Shown piece after piece: positions 9,360 through 21,459 of a stretch of DNA of 64,000 bases; positions within the stretch are counted from its first letter, which is position 1, and each line of letters starts with the position of its first letter. Below the pieces are notes generated by a model. The model was not told the origin of the DNA. It worked only from the letters and a program-made list of their open reading frames with translations, and made no database searches. The translations under genes and the position numbers were made by a program. The DNA comes from Xanthomonas rydalmerensis (GTDB lineage: Bacteria; Pseudomonadota; Gammaproteobacteria; Xanthomonadales; Xanthomonadaceae), in the NCBI RefSeq assembly GCF_033170385.1, contig NZ_CP126170.1, positions 4,364,001-4,428,000 of the forward strand, read 5' to 3'.

Positions 9360-9938
9360 TCAGTGGCAGAAATCGCCCAGGCTGCGCACCAGCGCGGTGC
9401 GGTGCAGCTGGTCCAACTGCCAGCGCAGCGCATAGGCCTCGGCCGCGCGCGCAGTCGTGGCCGGGCAATCCGGGGCCTGGCGCACCGCGGCGCTGGCCTG
9501 CAGCGCATCCAGCATCTCACCCTGCAGCTGATCCAGGCGCGCACGCAGCGCGGTCAGGTCCGGGCGCGGGCTGTTGGGCGCGCGGCCACGCAGGTGCCAG
9601 CGCGACAGCAGTTCGTACTGCACCAGCTTGTTGGATTCGATCTGCATGCCGAAGAAACGCGCCGCATCGTCCGGATCCACACCGTGGGCCGGCGCCTGAT
9701 CGCGCACGCTCGCCAGCACCGCGGCCTCGCGCGTGGCGTCCAGCACCGGTTTGCCGCTGTCCCACTTGCTCAGCGCGACCTGGTCACCGATCGCATTGCG
9801 CTCGGCGATGCGATCCAGCAGCGGCTCCAGCGGGGTGGCGCTGCGTGCGGGCAAAGCGCATCCCATCAACAGGGCGCCGGCCAGCACGGCGGTCAACGCG
9901 TGCACGCAGGGACGAGGAACGGAAGCGGACAGGGGCAT
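9360..9938 (-). CDS. Secreted/periplasmic chorismate mutase (AroQ gamma type)
   Basis: 192 residues. A signal peptide (about residues 1-32, VHALTAVLAGALLMGCALPARSA) precedes an all-helical chorismate mutase domain. The domain includes LLDRIAERNAIGDQVALSKWDSGKPV and the catalytic-type motif FFGMQIESNKLVQYELLSRW, characteristic of periplasmic AroQ-gamma (*AroQ) enzymes. The enzyme converts chorismate to prephenate. A cysteine in MGCALPA could make it a lipoprotein, but the spacing is also compatible with ordinary signal peptidase cleavage. The ATG at 9938 follows CCGGAGAATCGAG. Secreted chorismate mutases are known from X. oryzae and other plant-associated organisms and are suspected of altering host chorismate-derived defence compounds. 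Confidence 0.85.
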   Translation of the reverse strand: MPLSASVPRPCVHALTAVLAGALLMGCALPARSATPLEPLLDRIAERNAIGDQVALSKWDSGKPVLDATREAAVLASVRDQAPAHGVDPDDAARFFGMQIESNKLVQYELLSRWHLRGRAPNSPRPDLTALRARLDQLQGEMLDALQASAAVRQAPDCPATTARAAEAYALRWQLDQLHRTALVRSLGDFCH

Positions 9939-10179
9939 CTCGATTCTCCGGTAACCGTCTGCGGGTGGGGGATGGACCGCAGATCGGGCGGTCATCTTGC
10001 CGTAGTCCGCGGACCGAACGATGACCGCACTCGAGTCTTGTCGCATGACATCGCGGCCGAGTCAGCGACCAGCAAGCCAGCGCCGTGCGCTGCGTCGCAT
10101 TCCGCATCGATGCCGCGACGACGATCCAGGCGCACGCGCGCGGACGCACCACGTAAGCGCGGAGCACCCATCTCCAGAC

Positions 10180-10211
10180 ACGACAACGCCGGCAAACGCC
10201 GGCGTTGTCGT
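10180..10211. terminator. Strong 14-bp hairpin downstream of atpC
   Basis: A perfect 14-bp stem (arms ACGACAACGCCGGC and its complement) with a four-base AAAC loop lies 33 bases beyond the atpC stop. There is no T tract on either side, so it may be a processing or mRNA-end stabilising structure rather than a classical terminator. The rest of the 305-base spacer 9939-10244 shows nothing I recognise. Confidence 0.6.
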
Positions 10212-10244
10212 CGCGCATGCGGCCGCTGCCGCGTGGCACGGAAC

Positions 10245-10667
10245 TCAGTGCTTGAGGTTCTTGCGCAGGCGCTCCAGCGCCTGCAGCTGCGCGGTGACCT
10301 CGGCCAGCTTGGCCTGCGCCTCGGCCACGTCCATGCCTTCGCCGCGGTTGGCGAGCAGGCGCTCGGCTTCTTCCTTGGCCTTGCGCACCGACGCCTCGTC
10401 GATGTCCTGCGCGCGGATCGCGGTGTCGGCCAGGATCGTCACCACCTGCGGCTGCACCTCGAGGATGCCGCCGGAAATGGCGAAGTCCAGCTGCTCGCCG
10501 CTCGGGGTGGTCACCACCACCTTGCCGGGCTTGAGCCGGGTGATCAGCGGCGCGTGCTTGGGCGCGATGCCCAGCTCGCCCAGTTCGCCGGTCGCGACCA
10601 CCAGGGTGGCGTCGCCGTGGTAGATCTCATGCTCGGCGCTGACGATGTCGCAACGGATGGTGCTCAT
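10245..10667 (-). CDS. atpC: F1Fo ATP synthase epsilon subunit
   Basis: 140 residues. N-terminal beta-sandwich (about 1-85) begins [19 protein letters not shown], with the conserved [14 protein letters not shown]. The C-terminal helical hairpin (about 88-138) contains the [18 protein letters not shown] helix. It is part of the central rotor stalk and is autoinhibitory in many bacteria. Last gene of the atp operon, separated from atpD by a 144-base spacer filled with GGGATT-type inverted repeats. Confidence 0.97.
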   Translation of the reverse strand: MSTIRCDIVSAEHEIYHGDATLVVATGELGELGIAPKHAPLITRLKPGKVVVTTPSGEQLDFAISGGILEVQPQVVTILADTAIRAQDIDEASVRKAKEEAERLLANRGEGMDVAEAQAKLAEVTAQLQALERLRKNLKH

Positions 10668-10687
10668 GATTACCTCGCTGGCGCGAG

Positions 10688-10807
10688 GCGGGATTGGGGA
10701 GTCGGGATTGGGGATTGGCACAAGCGGTCGCGCCGCTTGGTCCTCACACCCACTCCCTTGTCCTCGATGCCGCCTTGCGAATCCCTAATCCCGAATGCCG
10801 AATCCCG
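10688..10807. repeat. Inverted GGGATTGGGGATT repeat in atpD-atpC spacer
   Basis: A run of GGGATTGGGGAGTCGGGATTGG type at 10690-10718 is answered by an inverted run (AATCCCTAATCCCGAATGCC) at about 10780-10807. Transcribed RNA could fold into a long imperfect hairpin between the two cistrons. Confidence 0.75.
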
Positions 10808-10811
10808 GCGC

Positions 10812-13227
<2,416 letters not shown>

Positions 13228-13247
13228 TACTCGCTCGCTCCGCTCGT

Positions 13248-13408
13248 GGGATTCGGGATTCGGGATTGGGGATTCGCTAAAGCTCCCAAACCCACCTCGC
13301 CTACAAACCCAACTATCTGAATCTGAAGATCCGGAGCGGTGATCGGGATCGACCCATCCCCTGAACCACCGCTCTTACGAATCCCGAATGCCCAATCCCG
13401 AATCCCGG
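13248..13408. repeat. Inverted GGGATTCGGGATT repeat in atpA-atpG spacer
   Basis: Repeats at 13248-13276 (GGGATTCGGGATTCGGGATT and continuation) are matched by inverted repeats at about 13379-13408, about 100 bases apart. The loop holds CCCACCTCGCCTACAAACCC and other sequence without an open frame of interest. This is the longest of the atp spacers. Confidence 0.75.
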
Positions 13409-13412
13409 CTCT

Positions 13413-14960
<1,548 letters not shown>

Positions 14961-15024
14961 CTTGGTTTCCTTCGGATCGTCCATCGCGCAGCGGCGGATG
15001 GCGACGTGTGGTTAGCTTCTTTGA

Positions 15025-15107
15025 GAATCGGGAATGGGGAATCGGGAATCGGGGGTGGCGTCGCCGCCGGGCCGGGTTCTCTCCTCTCTATTCGCCATTC
15101 CCGTTTC
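15025..15107. repeat. Inverted GAATCGGGAATGGGGAATC repeat in atpH-atpA spacer
   Basis: Direct repeats GAATCGGGAATGGGGAATCG at 15025-15055 with a shorter inverted match (ATTCGCCATTCCCGTTTCT) at about 15090-15108, reaching the atpH stop codon. A GGGAAT phase variant of the same family. Confidence 0.7.
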
Positions 15108-15635
15108 TTAGTGGGCCAGTGCGGATTGCAGACGCGACAGCTTGCCTTTCAACGAACCGTCGATGACCACGTCGCCGGCGTCGATCACCGCGCCGCCGAT
15201 CAGCGAAGCGTCCACCGCCGTGGTGATCTCGACCTCGCGGCCGAAGCGCTGCTTCAGCGCCACCTTCAGCGAGGCCACCTCGGCATCGCTCAGCGCCGTC
15301 GCGGAGGTCACGTTGGCCTGCACCACGCGCTCGGCCTCGGCCCGCAGCTGGTCGTACAGCCCGGCGATCTCCGGCAGCAGCGGCAGCCGCTGGCCTTCGG
15401 CCAGCAGGCTCAGGAAGCGCTGGTACTGCTCGTCGGCGGCTTCCGGCGCCAGCAGCGACACCGCCTGTTCCCGCTGCAGCAGCGGGTTGTGCAGCAACGC
15501 GGCCACGCGCGGGTCGGCCGCGACCTGGGCGGAGAACGCCAGCGCCTGCGACCAGGGCGCGAGCTTGCCGGCGTCGCTGGCCGCGGCGAACGCAGCGCGA
15601 GCGTAGGGACGCGCCAGTGTGAGGGCCTGGCTCAT
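15108..15635 (-). CDS. atpH: F1Fo ATP synthase delta subunit
   Basis: 175 residues. Links F1 to the peripheral stalk (OSCP-like). Begins [19 protein letters not shown], the family N-terminus, with a six-helix bundle over about 1-110. The C-terminal part contains [20 protein letters not shown] and then [20 protein letters not shown], the conserved region. The start codon is one base from the atpF stop (TGA-G-ATG), so the two are translationally coupled. Confidence 0.97.
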   Translation of the reverse strand: MSQALTLARPYARAAFAAASDAGKLAPWSQALAFSAQVAADPRVAALLHNPLLQREQAVSLLAPEAADEQYQRFLSLLAEGQRLPLLPEIAGLYDQLRAEAERVVQANVTSATALSDAEVASLKVALKQRFGREVEITTAVDASLIGGAVIDAGDVVIDGSLKGKLSRLQSALAH

Positions 15636-15636
15636 C

Positions 15637-16107
15637 TCAGATCTCCGCCGCCAGCTCGTCGAGCAGCGCCTTGTGGGCGTTGGCGTCGATTTCGCGCTTG
15701 AGCAGCTTCTCGGCACCGCTCACCGCCAGCAGCGACACCTGGCGACGCAGGTCCTCGCGCGCACGGTTGGCCGCGGCGTCGATCTCGGCCTGGGCCAGTT
15801 CCTTCTGCCGGTTGGCTTCGACGATCGCCTCGTGCTTGGCCGCCTCGACGATCTGATTGGCGCGCGCATGGGCCTGATCGATGATCTCGTTGGCCTTGAT
15901 GCGGGCGTCCTTCAACGCTTCGTTGACCTTTTCCTGCGCCTGCGCCAGATCCTTCTGACTGCGATCGGCGGCGGCCAGGCCTTCGGCGATCTTCTGTTGG
16001 CGCTCTTCGATGGCCTGCATCAGCGGCGGCCAGATCTTGGTCGCGACGATCCAGATCAGACCGGCGAACGCCAGCGCCTGGGCAAAGAGGGTGAGACCGA
16101 TATTCAT
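15637..16107 (-). CDS. atpF: F1Fo ATP synthase b subunit
   Basis: 156 residues, the standard length. A single N-terminal membrane helix (about 5-26, [20 protein letters not shown]) is followed by a long Ala/Glu/Lys-rich coiled coil that dimerises to form the peripheral stalk. Ends with [20 protein letters not shown] and a DELAAEI tail, which binds delta. Overlap-like one-base spacing to atpH. Confidence 0.97.
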   Translation of the reverse strand: MNIGLTLFAQALAFAGLIWIVATKIWPPLMQAIEERQQKIAEGLAAADRSQKDLAQAQEKVNEALKDARIKANEIIDQAHARANQIVEAAKHEAIVEANRQKELAQAEIDAAANRAREDLRRQVSLLAVSGAEKLLKREIDANAHKALLDELAAEI

Positions 16108-16221
16108 GGGGTACGCTCAGCCAATGGTGACGGGGTGGACGCGCCGCCAGCACGGCAGCGCGTCCGAACCTTCATCCGTAGCGGCGGCCGCCGGTGGCGA
16201 CCGCACGCCGGTACGACGGGA

Positions 16222-16575
<354 letters not shown>

Positions 16576-16598
16576 TTAGAACGCGTGAAACAGAAACG

Positions 16599-17393
16599 TC
16601 AGTGGCTGTCTTCCGCCAGGCTCAGATACACGATGGACAGCATCATGAAAATGAACGCCTGCAGCGGAATCACCAGCAGGTGGAACAGCATCCAGCCGAA
16701 GCCGAACGCACCGCCGGCCAGCGCGCCGAAGATGCCGGCACCGCCGAGCACCCAGATCAGCAGGAACACGATCTCGCCGCCGAACATGTTGCCGAACAGT
16801 CGCATCGCCAGCGACACCGGCTTGCTCAGCCACTCGACGACATTGAGGATCAGGTTGAACGGCAGCATCCACTTGCCGAACGGCGCGGTGAGGAATTCCT
16901 TGGCCATGCCGCCCACGCCCTTGGAGCGCAGCGAGAAGAAGATCATCAGGAAGAACACGCTGATCGACATGCCCAGGGTGGCATTGACGTCGGCGGTCGG
17001 CACTGGCTTCCAGTAGTGCACGCCGGCCCAGCTCAGCGGGATCGCCAGGAAGTCCGCCGGGATCATCTTGATGAGGTTCATCATCAGGATCCAGAAGAAC
17101 AGGGTGATCGCGATCGGGGTCACCAGCTTGCTGGTGCCGTGGTAGGTGTCCTTGGCCTGGCGGTCCACGAACTCCAGCAGGATCTCCACGAACGCCTGCC
17201 ACTTGCCCGGCACGCCGGCGGTGGCCTTGCGCGTGGCCAGCCAGAAGCCGAACACCATCAGCAGGCCGGACAGCACCGACATGACCATGGTATCGACGTG
17301 CACCTGCCAGAACCCGCCTTCCTGCACCTGGAAGGTGAGGTTGTGCAGATGGTGCTGGATGTAGGAGGTAGGGGTTTCTGCCTCGCCCGCCAT
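16599..17393 (-). CDS. atpB: F1Fo ATP synthase a subunit
   Basis: 264 residues from the ATG giving MAGEAETPTSYIQHHLHNLT. Membrane subunit forming the two proton half-channels against the c ring. Several hydrophobic helices and the essential Arg in SLAMRLFGNMFGGEIVFLL are visible. Ends FMMLSIVYLSLAEDSH. The longer open frame running upstream into atpI sequence is not coding. A 26-base gap separates it from atpI. Confidence 0.97.
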   Translation of the reverse strand: MAGEAETPTSYIQHHLHNLTFQVQEGGFWQVHVDTMVMSVLSGLLMVFGFWLATRKATAGVPGKWQAFVEILLEFVDRQAKDTYHGTSKLVTPIAITLFFWILMMNLIKMIPADFLAIPLSWAGVHYWKPVPTADVNATLGMSISVFFLMIFFSLRSKGVGGMAKEFLTAPFGKWMLPFNLILNVVEWLSKPVSLAMRLFGNMFGGEIVFLLIWVLGGAGIFGALAGGAFGFGWMLFHLLVIPLQAFIFMMLSIVYLSLAEDSH

Positions 17394-17419
17394 GTGTCCT
17401 GAGCCTTTTCTTGATTCGA

Positions 17420-17785
17420 TCAACGTCTGGCCAGAGCCAGAACCTGGAACATCAGCCCGACGGCGATACCCGCCAACAGGGCCAGAGGAGGCAGCCGCCA
17501 CCAGGCAAAGCCCAGCGCCAGTACCGCGAACACCAACACCCACTTCAGCACCATGGCCACGATCAACCGCGCCAATGCCGAACCCGCCGCCTGCACACCG
17601 CCATTGAGCGCGGTACGTGCTGCCAGCCATCCCCCTGCCACGGTCGCCAGCCCGGTTGCGGCAGCGCCCATCGCGTACTTCGGCCCCAGCAGCAAGAACA
17701 GCAGGGACATCACGGCCACCGCCACCAGCGGGTAAATCGCTGCGCGCAGCATCAGCCGCCGACCCGCATCAACGGAGTTCAGCAC
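17420..17785 (-). CDS. atpI: ATP synthase subunit I (AtpI-like membrane protein)
   Basis: 121 residues from a GTG start at 17785 preceded by AGGA nine bases upstream. Starting at the internal ATG (MLRAAIYPL) would give 110. Four hydrophobic segments are visible, with LRAAIYPLVAVAVMSLLFLL first and a final LLAGIAVGLMFQVLALARR. Position as first gene of the atp operon and topology identify it. The family is thought to help c-ring assembly. Open frame continues upstream, but the promoter at 17844-17873 places transcription start inside that extension. Confidence 0.85.
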   Translation of the reverse strand: MLNSVDAGRRLMLRAAIYPLVAVAVMSLLFLLLGPKYAMGAAATGLATVAGGWLAARTALNGGVQAAGSALARLIVAMVLKWVLVFAVLALGFAWWRLPPLALLAGIAVGLMFQVLALARR

Positions 17786-17843
17786 AGAAAATCCTGCATT
17801 TGGTGGTGGATTGAGGACGGCTTCGCGTCCGTCGAGCCGCGGA

Positions 17844-17873
17844 ATTATAGCAATGGGACAATTTGCGAGACAA
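17844..17873 (-). promoter_or_regulatory. Sigma-70 promoter of the atp operon
   Basis: On the minus strand a perfect -10 TATAAT (17844-17849) lies 18 bases from a -35-like TTGTCT (17868-17873). The -10 is about 60 bases upstream of the atpI GTG start, giving a leader of about 50 bases. No other hexamer pair of this quality was noticed nearby. Confidence 0.8.
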
Positions 17874-17959
17874 CCGCCAGTGGTCCTGACCGCGCCCGAA
17901 TGCCCATCCGCCCGTAGACGATAGCACGGCCGTCGCCCACGGCCGGCGCCGAATGCGGC

Positions 17960-18085
17960 GTTGCAACACGTCTTTGCGGAGGAACTTTCTGTCCACTGCC
18001 CTGTCTGATCGGACAGGGACTGCGCCCATCCTCGTCGGCCCACAGCGCAGACCCACCGAGCCCCGGTCCTTCCGGGGCTCTTTTC
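17960..18085 (+). ncRNA. Candidate small RNA with three hairpins
   Basis: Within the 446-base gene-free region 17786-18231, the plus strand shows a hairpin CCCTGTCTGATCGGACAGGG (17999-18018). A second stem CTGCG...CGCAG (18020-18050) has a C-rich loop, and an intrinsic terminator follows at 18058-18085. No open frame accounts for the terminator, and the atp operon runs the other way. C-rich loops are a feature of the Xanthomonas sRNA sX13, but I did not confirm identity. The 5' end is a guess and I found no convincing promoter. Confidence 0.45.
18058..18085 (+). terminator. Rho-independent terminator
   Basis: GAGCCCCGG-TCCT-TCCGGGGCTC stem followed by TTTTC on the plus strand. It stands upstream of the outer-membrane protein gene, so it must end a transcript that starts further left on the plus strand, probably the candidate sRNA. 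Confidence 0.85.
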
Positions 18086-18231
18086 GTTGCGCGTTCTGGG
18101 ACGTGGGTGGCGACACGGGCAACCATACTTTCACGAATGGTGGACGCGGATTTAAGGATAGTGACGCCACGCGCTGGCGCCAGCCATCGACGACCTATCC
18201 CAAGAACCCAAGACGACGGAGCTTGTCCCCC

Positions 18232-19044
18232 ATGAAACACTTGCTTGCCCTGGCGCTGCCGTTCGCGCTCGCCGCCGCTTACGCCACGCCCGCCCACGCC
18301 GAAGACGGCGACGACCGCTTCACCCTGCGGGTGGGCGCGATGAACGTGGACAACGACAACACCCTGCGCGGCAATGCCGTGATCAATGGCAACGCCATTT
18401 CCGGCGCGCAGGACTTCAATTTCGGCGGCAAGGAATGGGAGCCGCGCGTGGATGGCGTGTTCCGCCTCAGCACCCGCCAGCGCCTGATCTTCGACTACTT
18501 CAAGTACGACAAGGACCGCCGCGAAGAGCTGGGCGAGGACGTCAGCTTCGGCGGCGTGACCGTGCCGACCGGCAGCTTCGTCAAGGGCGAACTGAAGTAC
18601 CAGGTCGCCAGCCTGGTATACGACTACTCGGTGATCGACAACCCGCAGTTCAGCATGGGCCTGCAGATCGGTGCCGAATGGGCCAAGGTGCAGGCCAACG
18701 CCTACGCCGACCTGGGCCCGGTGTACGCCGGCACCTTCCTGGACGAGAGCGAGGACGGCGCCGCGCCGGTGGTTGGCCTGCGCTTCACCGCGCACCCGAG
18801 CGAGCACTGGCTGTTCAACATCCAGGGCCAGTACCTCAACACCAAGTGGGGCAACTTCGACAAGTACGACGGCGACCTGAGCCGCGCCAACGCCATCGTC
18901 GAATACCGCTTCACCCGCAACTTCGGCATCTTCGCCGGCTACGACTGGTTCAAGCTCGACGTGGACCGCAAGCGCGACAATGCCAGCATCGGCCTGAAGC
19001 AGGAATTCAAGGGTCCGGTCGCGGGCGTGACCTTCGCGTTCTGA
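18232..19044 (+). CDS. Outer-membrane beta-barrel protein
   Basis: 270 residues. Signal peptide of about 23 residues (MKHLLALALPFALAAAYATP, then AHAED) predicts export. The mature part is an alternation of short amphipathic strands with many Tyr/Phe residues at strand ends (FRLSTRQRLIFDYFKY, GIFAGYDWFKLDV) and a C-terminal Phe (GVTFAF), the BAM-recognition pattern. It resembles OmpA/OmpW-like porin-fold proteins but I cannot name the substrate or family with certainty. A terminator follows at 19088. Confidence 0.8.
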   Translation: MKHLLALALPFALAAAYATPAHAEDGDDRFTLRVGAMNVDNDNTLRGNAVINGNAISGAQDFNFGGKEWEPRVDGVFRLSTRQRLIFDYFKYDKDRREELGEDVSFGGVTVPTGSFVKGELKYQVASLVYDYSVIDNPQFSMGLQIGAEWAKVQANAYADLGPVYAGTFLDESEDGAAPVVGLRFTAHPSEHWLFNIQGQYLNTKWGNFDKYDGDLSRANAIVEYRFTRNFGIFAGYDWFKLDVDRKRDNASIGLKQEFKGPVAGVTFAF

Positions 19045-19087
19045 TTGGTTCGGGACCCGGGACCCGGGACCCGCAAGCAGCTTGATG

Positions 19088-19120
19088 CAGAACCCCGCAG
19101 CGATGCGGGGTTCTGTCGTT
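19088..19120 (+). terminator. Rho-independent terminator
   Basis: Stem CAGAACCCCGCA / TGCGGGGTTCTG with a four-base loop, followed by a weak T-containing tail (TCGTTT). Located 44 bases beyond the outer-membrane protein stop. Confidence 0.75.
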
Positions 19121-19181
19121 TAACGGGTACGTGGACAATGGCCGGCACGGCGGCAGCTGCGTCGCGGCAGCCGACACACGC

Positions 19182-19457
19182 TCAGGGCGGCTTGGTCGCT
19201 CCCGCCACCAGCAGATGCTGGTGCGTCGTGCAGTAGCACTCGTCGTGCCAGCCGTAGTGCGGATCGGTGCAGATCGCGTGTTGCACCGCCGCCGGCAGCG
19301 ACGCCACGTCGCTGCGCAAGTCGCGCTTCAACGACACGAACACCGAGCCCGGCTGCGGCCAGTCGGTCCGCTGCGGCGACTCGGCGATGCGGTTGCCGCC
19401 GGCCAGTTCGCGCTGCAGCAGCGCCTGCAGTTCGGGACATAGATTGTCCTGCCCCAC
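19182..19457 (-). CDS. Hypothetical protein
   Basis: 91 residues from a GTG start at 19457, chosen because GGAGG lies five bases upstream. A GTG at 19481 would add eight residues. The product is soluble, with no signal or membrane segment. The C-terminal half holds three clustered Cys and several His residues (ICTDPHYGWHDECYCTTHQH), which could bind a metal, but I recognise no known domain. It follows lpdA on the same strand with a 73-base gap and could be the tail of the aceF-lpdA unit. Confidence 0.6.
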   Translation of the reverse strand: MGQDNLCPELQALLQRELAGGNRIAESPQRTDWPQPGSVFVSLKRDLRSDVASLPAAVQHAICTDPHYGWHDECYCTTHQHLLVAGATKPP

Positions 19458-19530
19458 AGCGACCTCCGTGCGTCGGCTCACCGCGGCCGCGACCGCACCG
19501 CGCGTGGCGGCACGGTCACACGGAGCGACG

Positions 19531-21327
19531 TCACTTCTTCTTCGGGATGTACAGATCGGTGATGGTGCCGTCGTAGACCTCGGCGCTCATGCCGACCGAC
19601 TCGCTCAGGGTCGGATGCGCGTGGATGGTGTGGCCGATGTCCTCGGCCTCCGCGCCCATCTCGATCGCCAGGCCGATCTCGGCCAGCAGGTCGCCGGCGT
19701 GCACGCCGACGATGGCGCCGCCGATGACCCGGTGCGTCTCCTCGTCGAAGATCAGCTTGGTGAAGCCCTCGGTACGGCCGATGCCGATGGCGCGGCCGCT
19801 GGCCGCCCACGGGAACTTGGCCACGCCGACCTTCAACCCCTTGGCCTTGGCCTCGGTCTCGGTGACGCCGACCCAGGCGATTTCCGGGTTGGTGTAGGCC
19901 ACCGACGGAATCACCCGCGCCACCCACTCCTTCTTCTCGCCGGCGGCCACTTCCGCGGCCAGCTTGCCCTCGTGGGTGGCCTTGTGCGCCAGCATCGGGT
20001 TACCGACGATGTCGCCGATGGCGAAGATGTGCGGCACGTTGGTGCGCATCTGCCGGTCGACCGGAATGAAGCCGCGCTCGGTGACATTGATGCCGGCCTT
20101 GTCGGCGCCGATCTTCTTGCCGTTGGGCGCGCGACCCACCGCGACCAGTACGCGGTCGTAGGTGGTGGCGGCCAGCGCCGGCGTTTCGCCCGCGGTAGCG
20201 GCTTCGAAGGACACGGTGATGCCCTTCTTATCGGCCTTGACCTCGGCTGCCTTGGTCTTGAGATGGACCTCCACGCCCTGCTTCTTCAGCCGGTCGGCCA
20301 GCGGCTTGACCAGGTCCTTGTCGGCGCCCGGCATCAACTGGTCCATGAACTCGACGACGGTGACCTTGCTGCCCAGCGCGCTGTACACGGTGGCCATTTC
20401 CAGGCCGATGATGCCGCCACCGACCACCAGCAGGGTCTTGGGGATGTCCTGCAGTTCCAGCGCGTCGGTGGAGTCCATCACCCGCTTGTCGTCCCACGGG
20501 AAATTCGGCAGCTTCACCGCCTGCGAGCCGGCGGCGACGATGCAGTGCTCGAAGCGCAGCAACTGGGTCTTGCCGTCGGCACCGACGATCTCCAACTCGT
20601 TCGGCGACACGAACGACGCCACGCCGGTGACGGTGCGCACCTTGCGCTGCTTGGCCATGCTGGCCAGGCCGCCGGTGAGCTTGCCGACCACCTTCTCCTT
20701 GTACTCGCGCAGCTTGTCCAGGGTGATCTTCGGCTTGCCGAAGTCCACGCCGAAGTCGCCGGCGTGGGCGACCTCGTCGATCACGGCGGCCGCATGCAGC
20801 AGCGCCTTGGAGGGAATGCAGCCGACGTTGAGGCAGACGCCGCCGAGGCTGGCGTAGCGCTCGATCAGCACCGTGTCCAGGCCCAGGTCGGCAGCGCGGA
20901 ACGCGGCGGTGTAGCCGCCAGGGCCGGCGCCGAGCACCACCATCTTGCATTCGATGTCGGCGGGCTTGCCGCTGGCCAGCGCCGGCTTGGGCGCCGGCGG
21001 CTCGGCCGGCGCGCGGTGCGACGGCGCCACCGGCGGCTTGCTGGCCGGCACCTCGGCCGGGGCCGCGGCGGGCGCGGCCGCGGCGCCGTCCGCGGTCTCC
21101 AGCAGCGCGATCACCGCGCCCTCGGACAGGGTGTCGCCAAGCTTGACCTTCAGCTCCTTGATCACGCCGGCGGCCGCGGACGGCACTTCCAGCGTGGCCT
21201 TGTCCGACTCCAGCGTCACCAGGCCCTGGTCCTTCTTCACCGTGTCGCCGACGGCGACCAGCACCTCGATGACCGGAACGTCGCTGTAGTCGCCGATATC
21301 CGGGACCTTGACCTCAATGACCGCCAT
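19531..21327 (-). CDS. lpdA: Dihydrolipoamide dehydrogenase (E3) with N-terminal lipoyl domain
   Basis: 598 residues. An N-terminal lipoyl domain (about 1-78, lipoyl Lys in LESDKATLEVP) and an Ala/Pro linker precede a complete E3 flavoprotein. FAD-binding is VVLGAGPGGYTAAFRAADLG, the redox disulfide is GGVCLNVGCIPSK, the NAD-binding fold is VVGGGIIGLEMATVYSALG, and the C-terminal active site HAHPTLSESV supplies His and Glu. It reoxidises dihydrolipoamide in the pyruvate dehydrogenase complex. The fused lipoyl domain resembles those found in some proteobacterial PDH E3 proteins. Downstream of aceF by 132 bases in the same direction. The E1 gene is not in the window. Confidence 0.96.
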   Translation of the reverse strand: MAVIEVKVPDIGDYSDVPVIEVLVAVGDTVKKDQGLVTLESDKATLEVPSAAAGVIKELKVKLGDTLSEGAVIALLETADGAAAAPAAAPAEVPASKPPVAPSHRAPAEPPAPKPALASGKPADIECKMVVLGAGPGGYTAAFRAADLGLDTVLIERYASLGGVCLNVGCIPSKALLHAAAVIDEVAHAGDFGVDFGKPKITLDKLREYKEKVVGKLTGGLASMAKQRKVRTVTGVASFVSPNELEIVGADGKTQLLRFEHCIVAAGSQAVKLPNFPWDDKRVMDSTDALELQDIPKTLLVVGGGIIGLEMATVYSALGSKVTVVEFMDQLMPGADKDLVKPLADRLKKQGVEVHLKTKAAEVKADKKGITVSFEAATAGETPALAATTYDRVLVAVGRAPNGKKIGADKAGINVTERGFIPVDRQMRTNVPHIFAIGDIVGNPMLAHKATHEGKLAAEVAAGEKKEWVARVIPSVAYTNPEIAWVGVTETEAKAKGLKVGVAKFPWAASGRAIGIGRTEGFTKLIFDEETHRVIGGAIVGVHAGDLLAEIGLAIEMGAEAEDIGHTIHAHPTLSESVGMSAEVYDGTITDLYIPKKK

Positions 21328-21459
21328 GCAGCTTCTCCTGTGGCCCATCGCCGCGGCGATGGGCGTTTGCAGTTCGTCGGCGCGACAGCGCAAACACGCG
21401 GCGCGCGCAAGTGGGGGAAAACCGGCACCGCGACGGACGCGGCGCCGTGACGGCAGGGC

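Noticed and set aside
17960..18085. 6S RNA
   Set aside because: The region lacks the single long rod with a central bubble and has three separate short hairpins instead.
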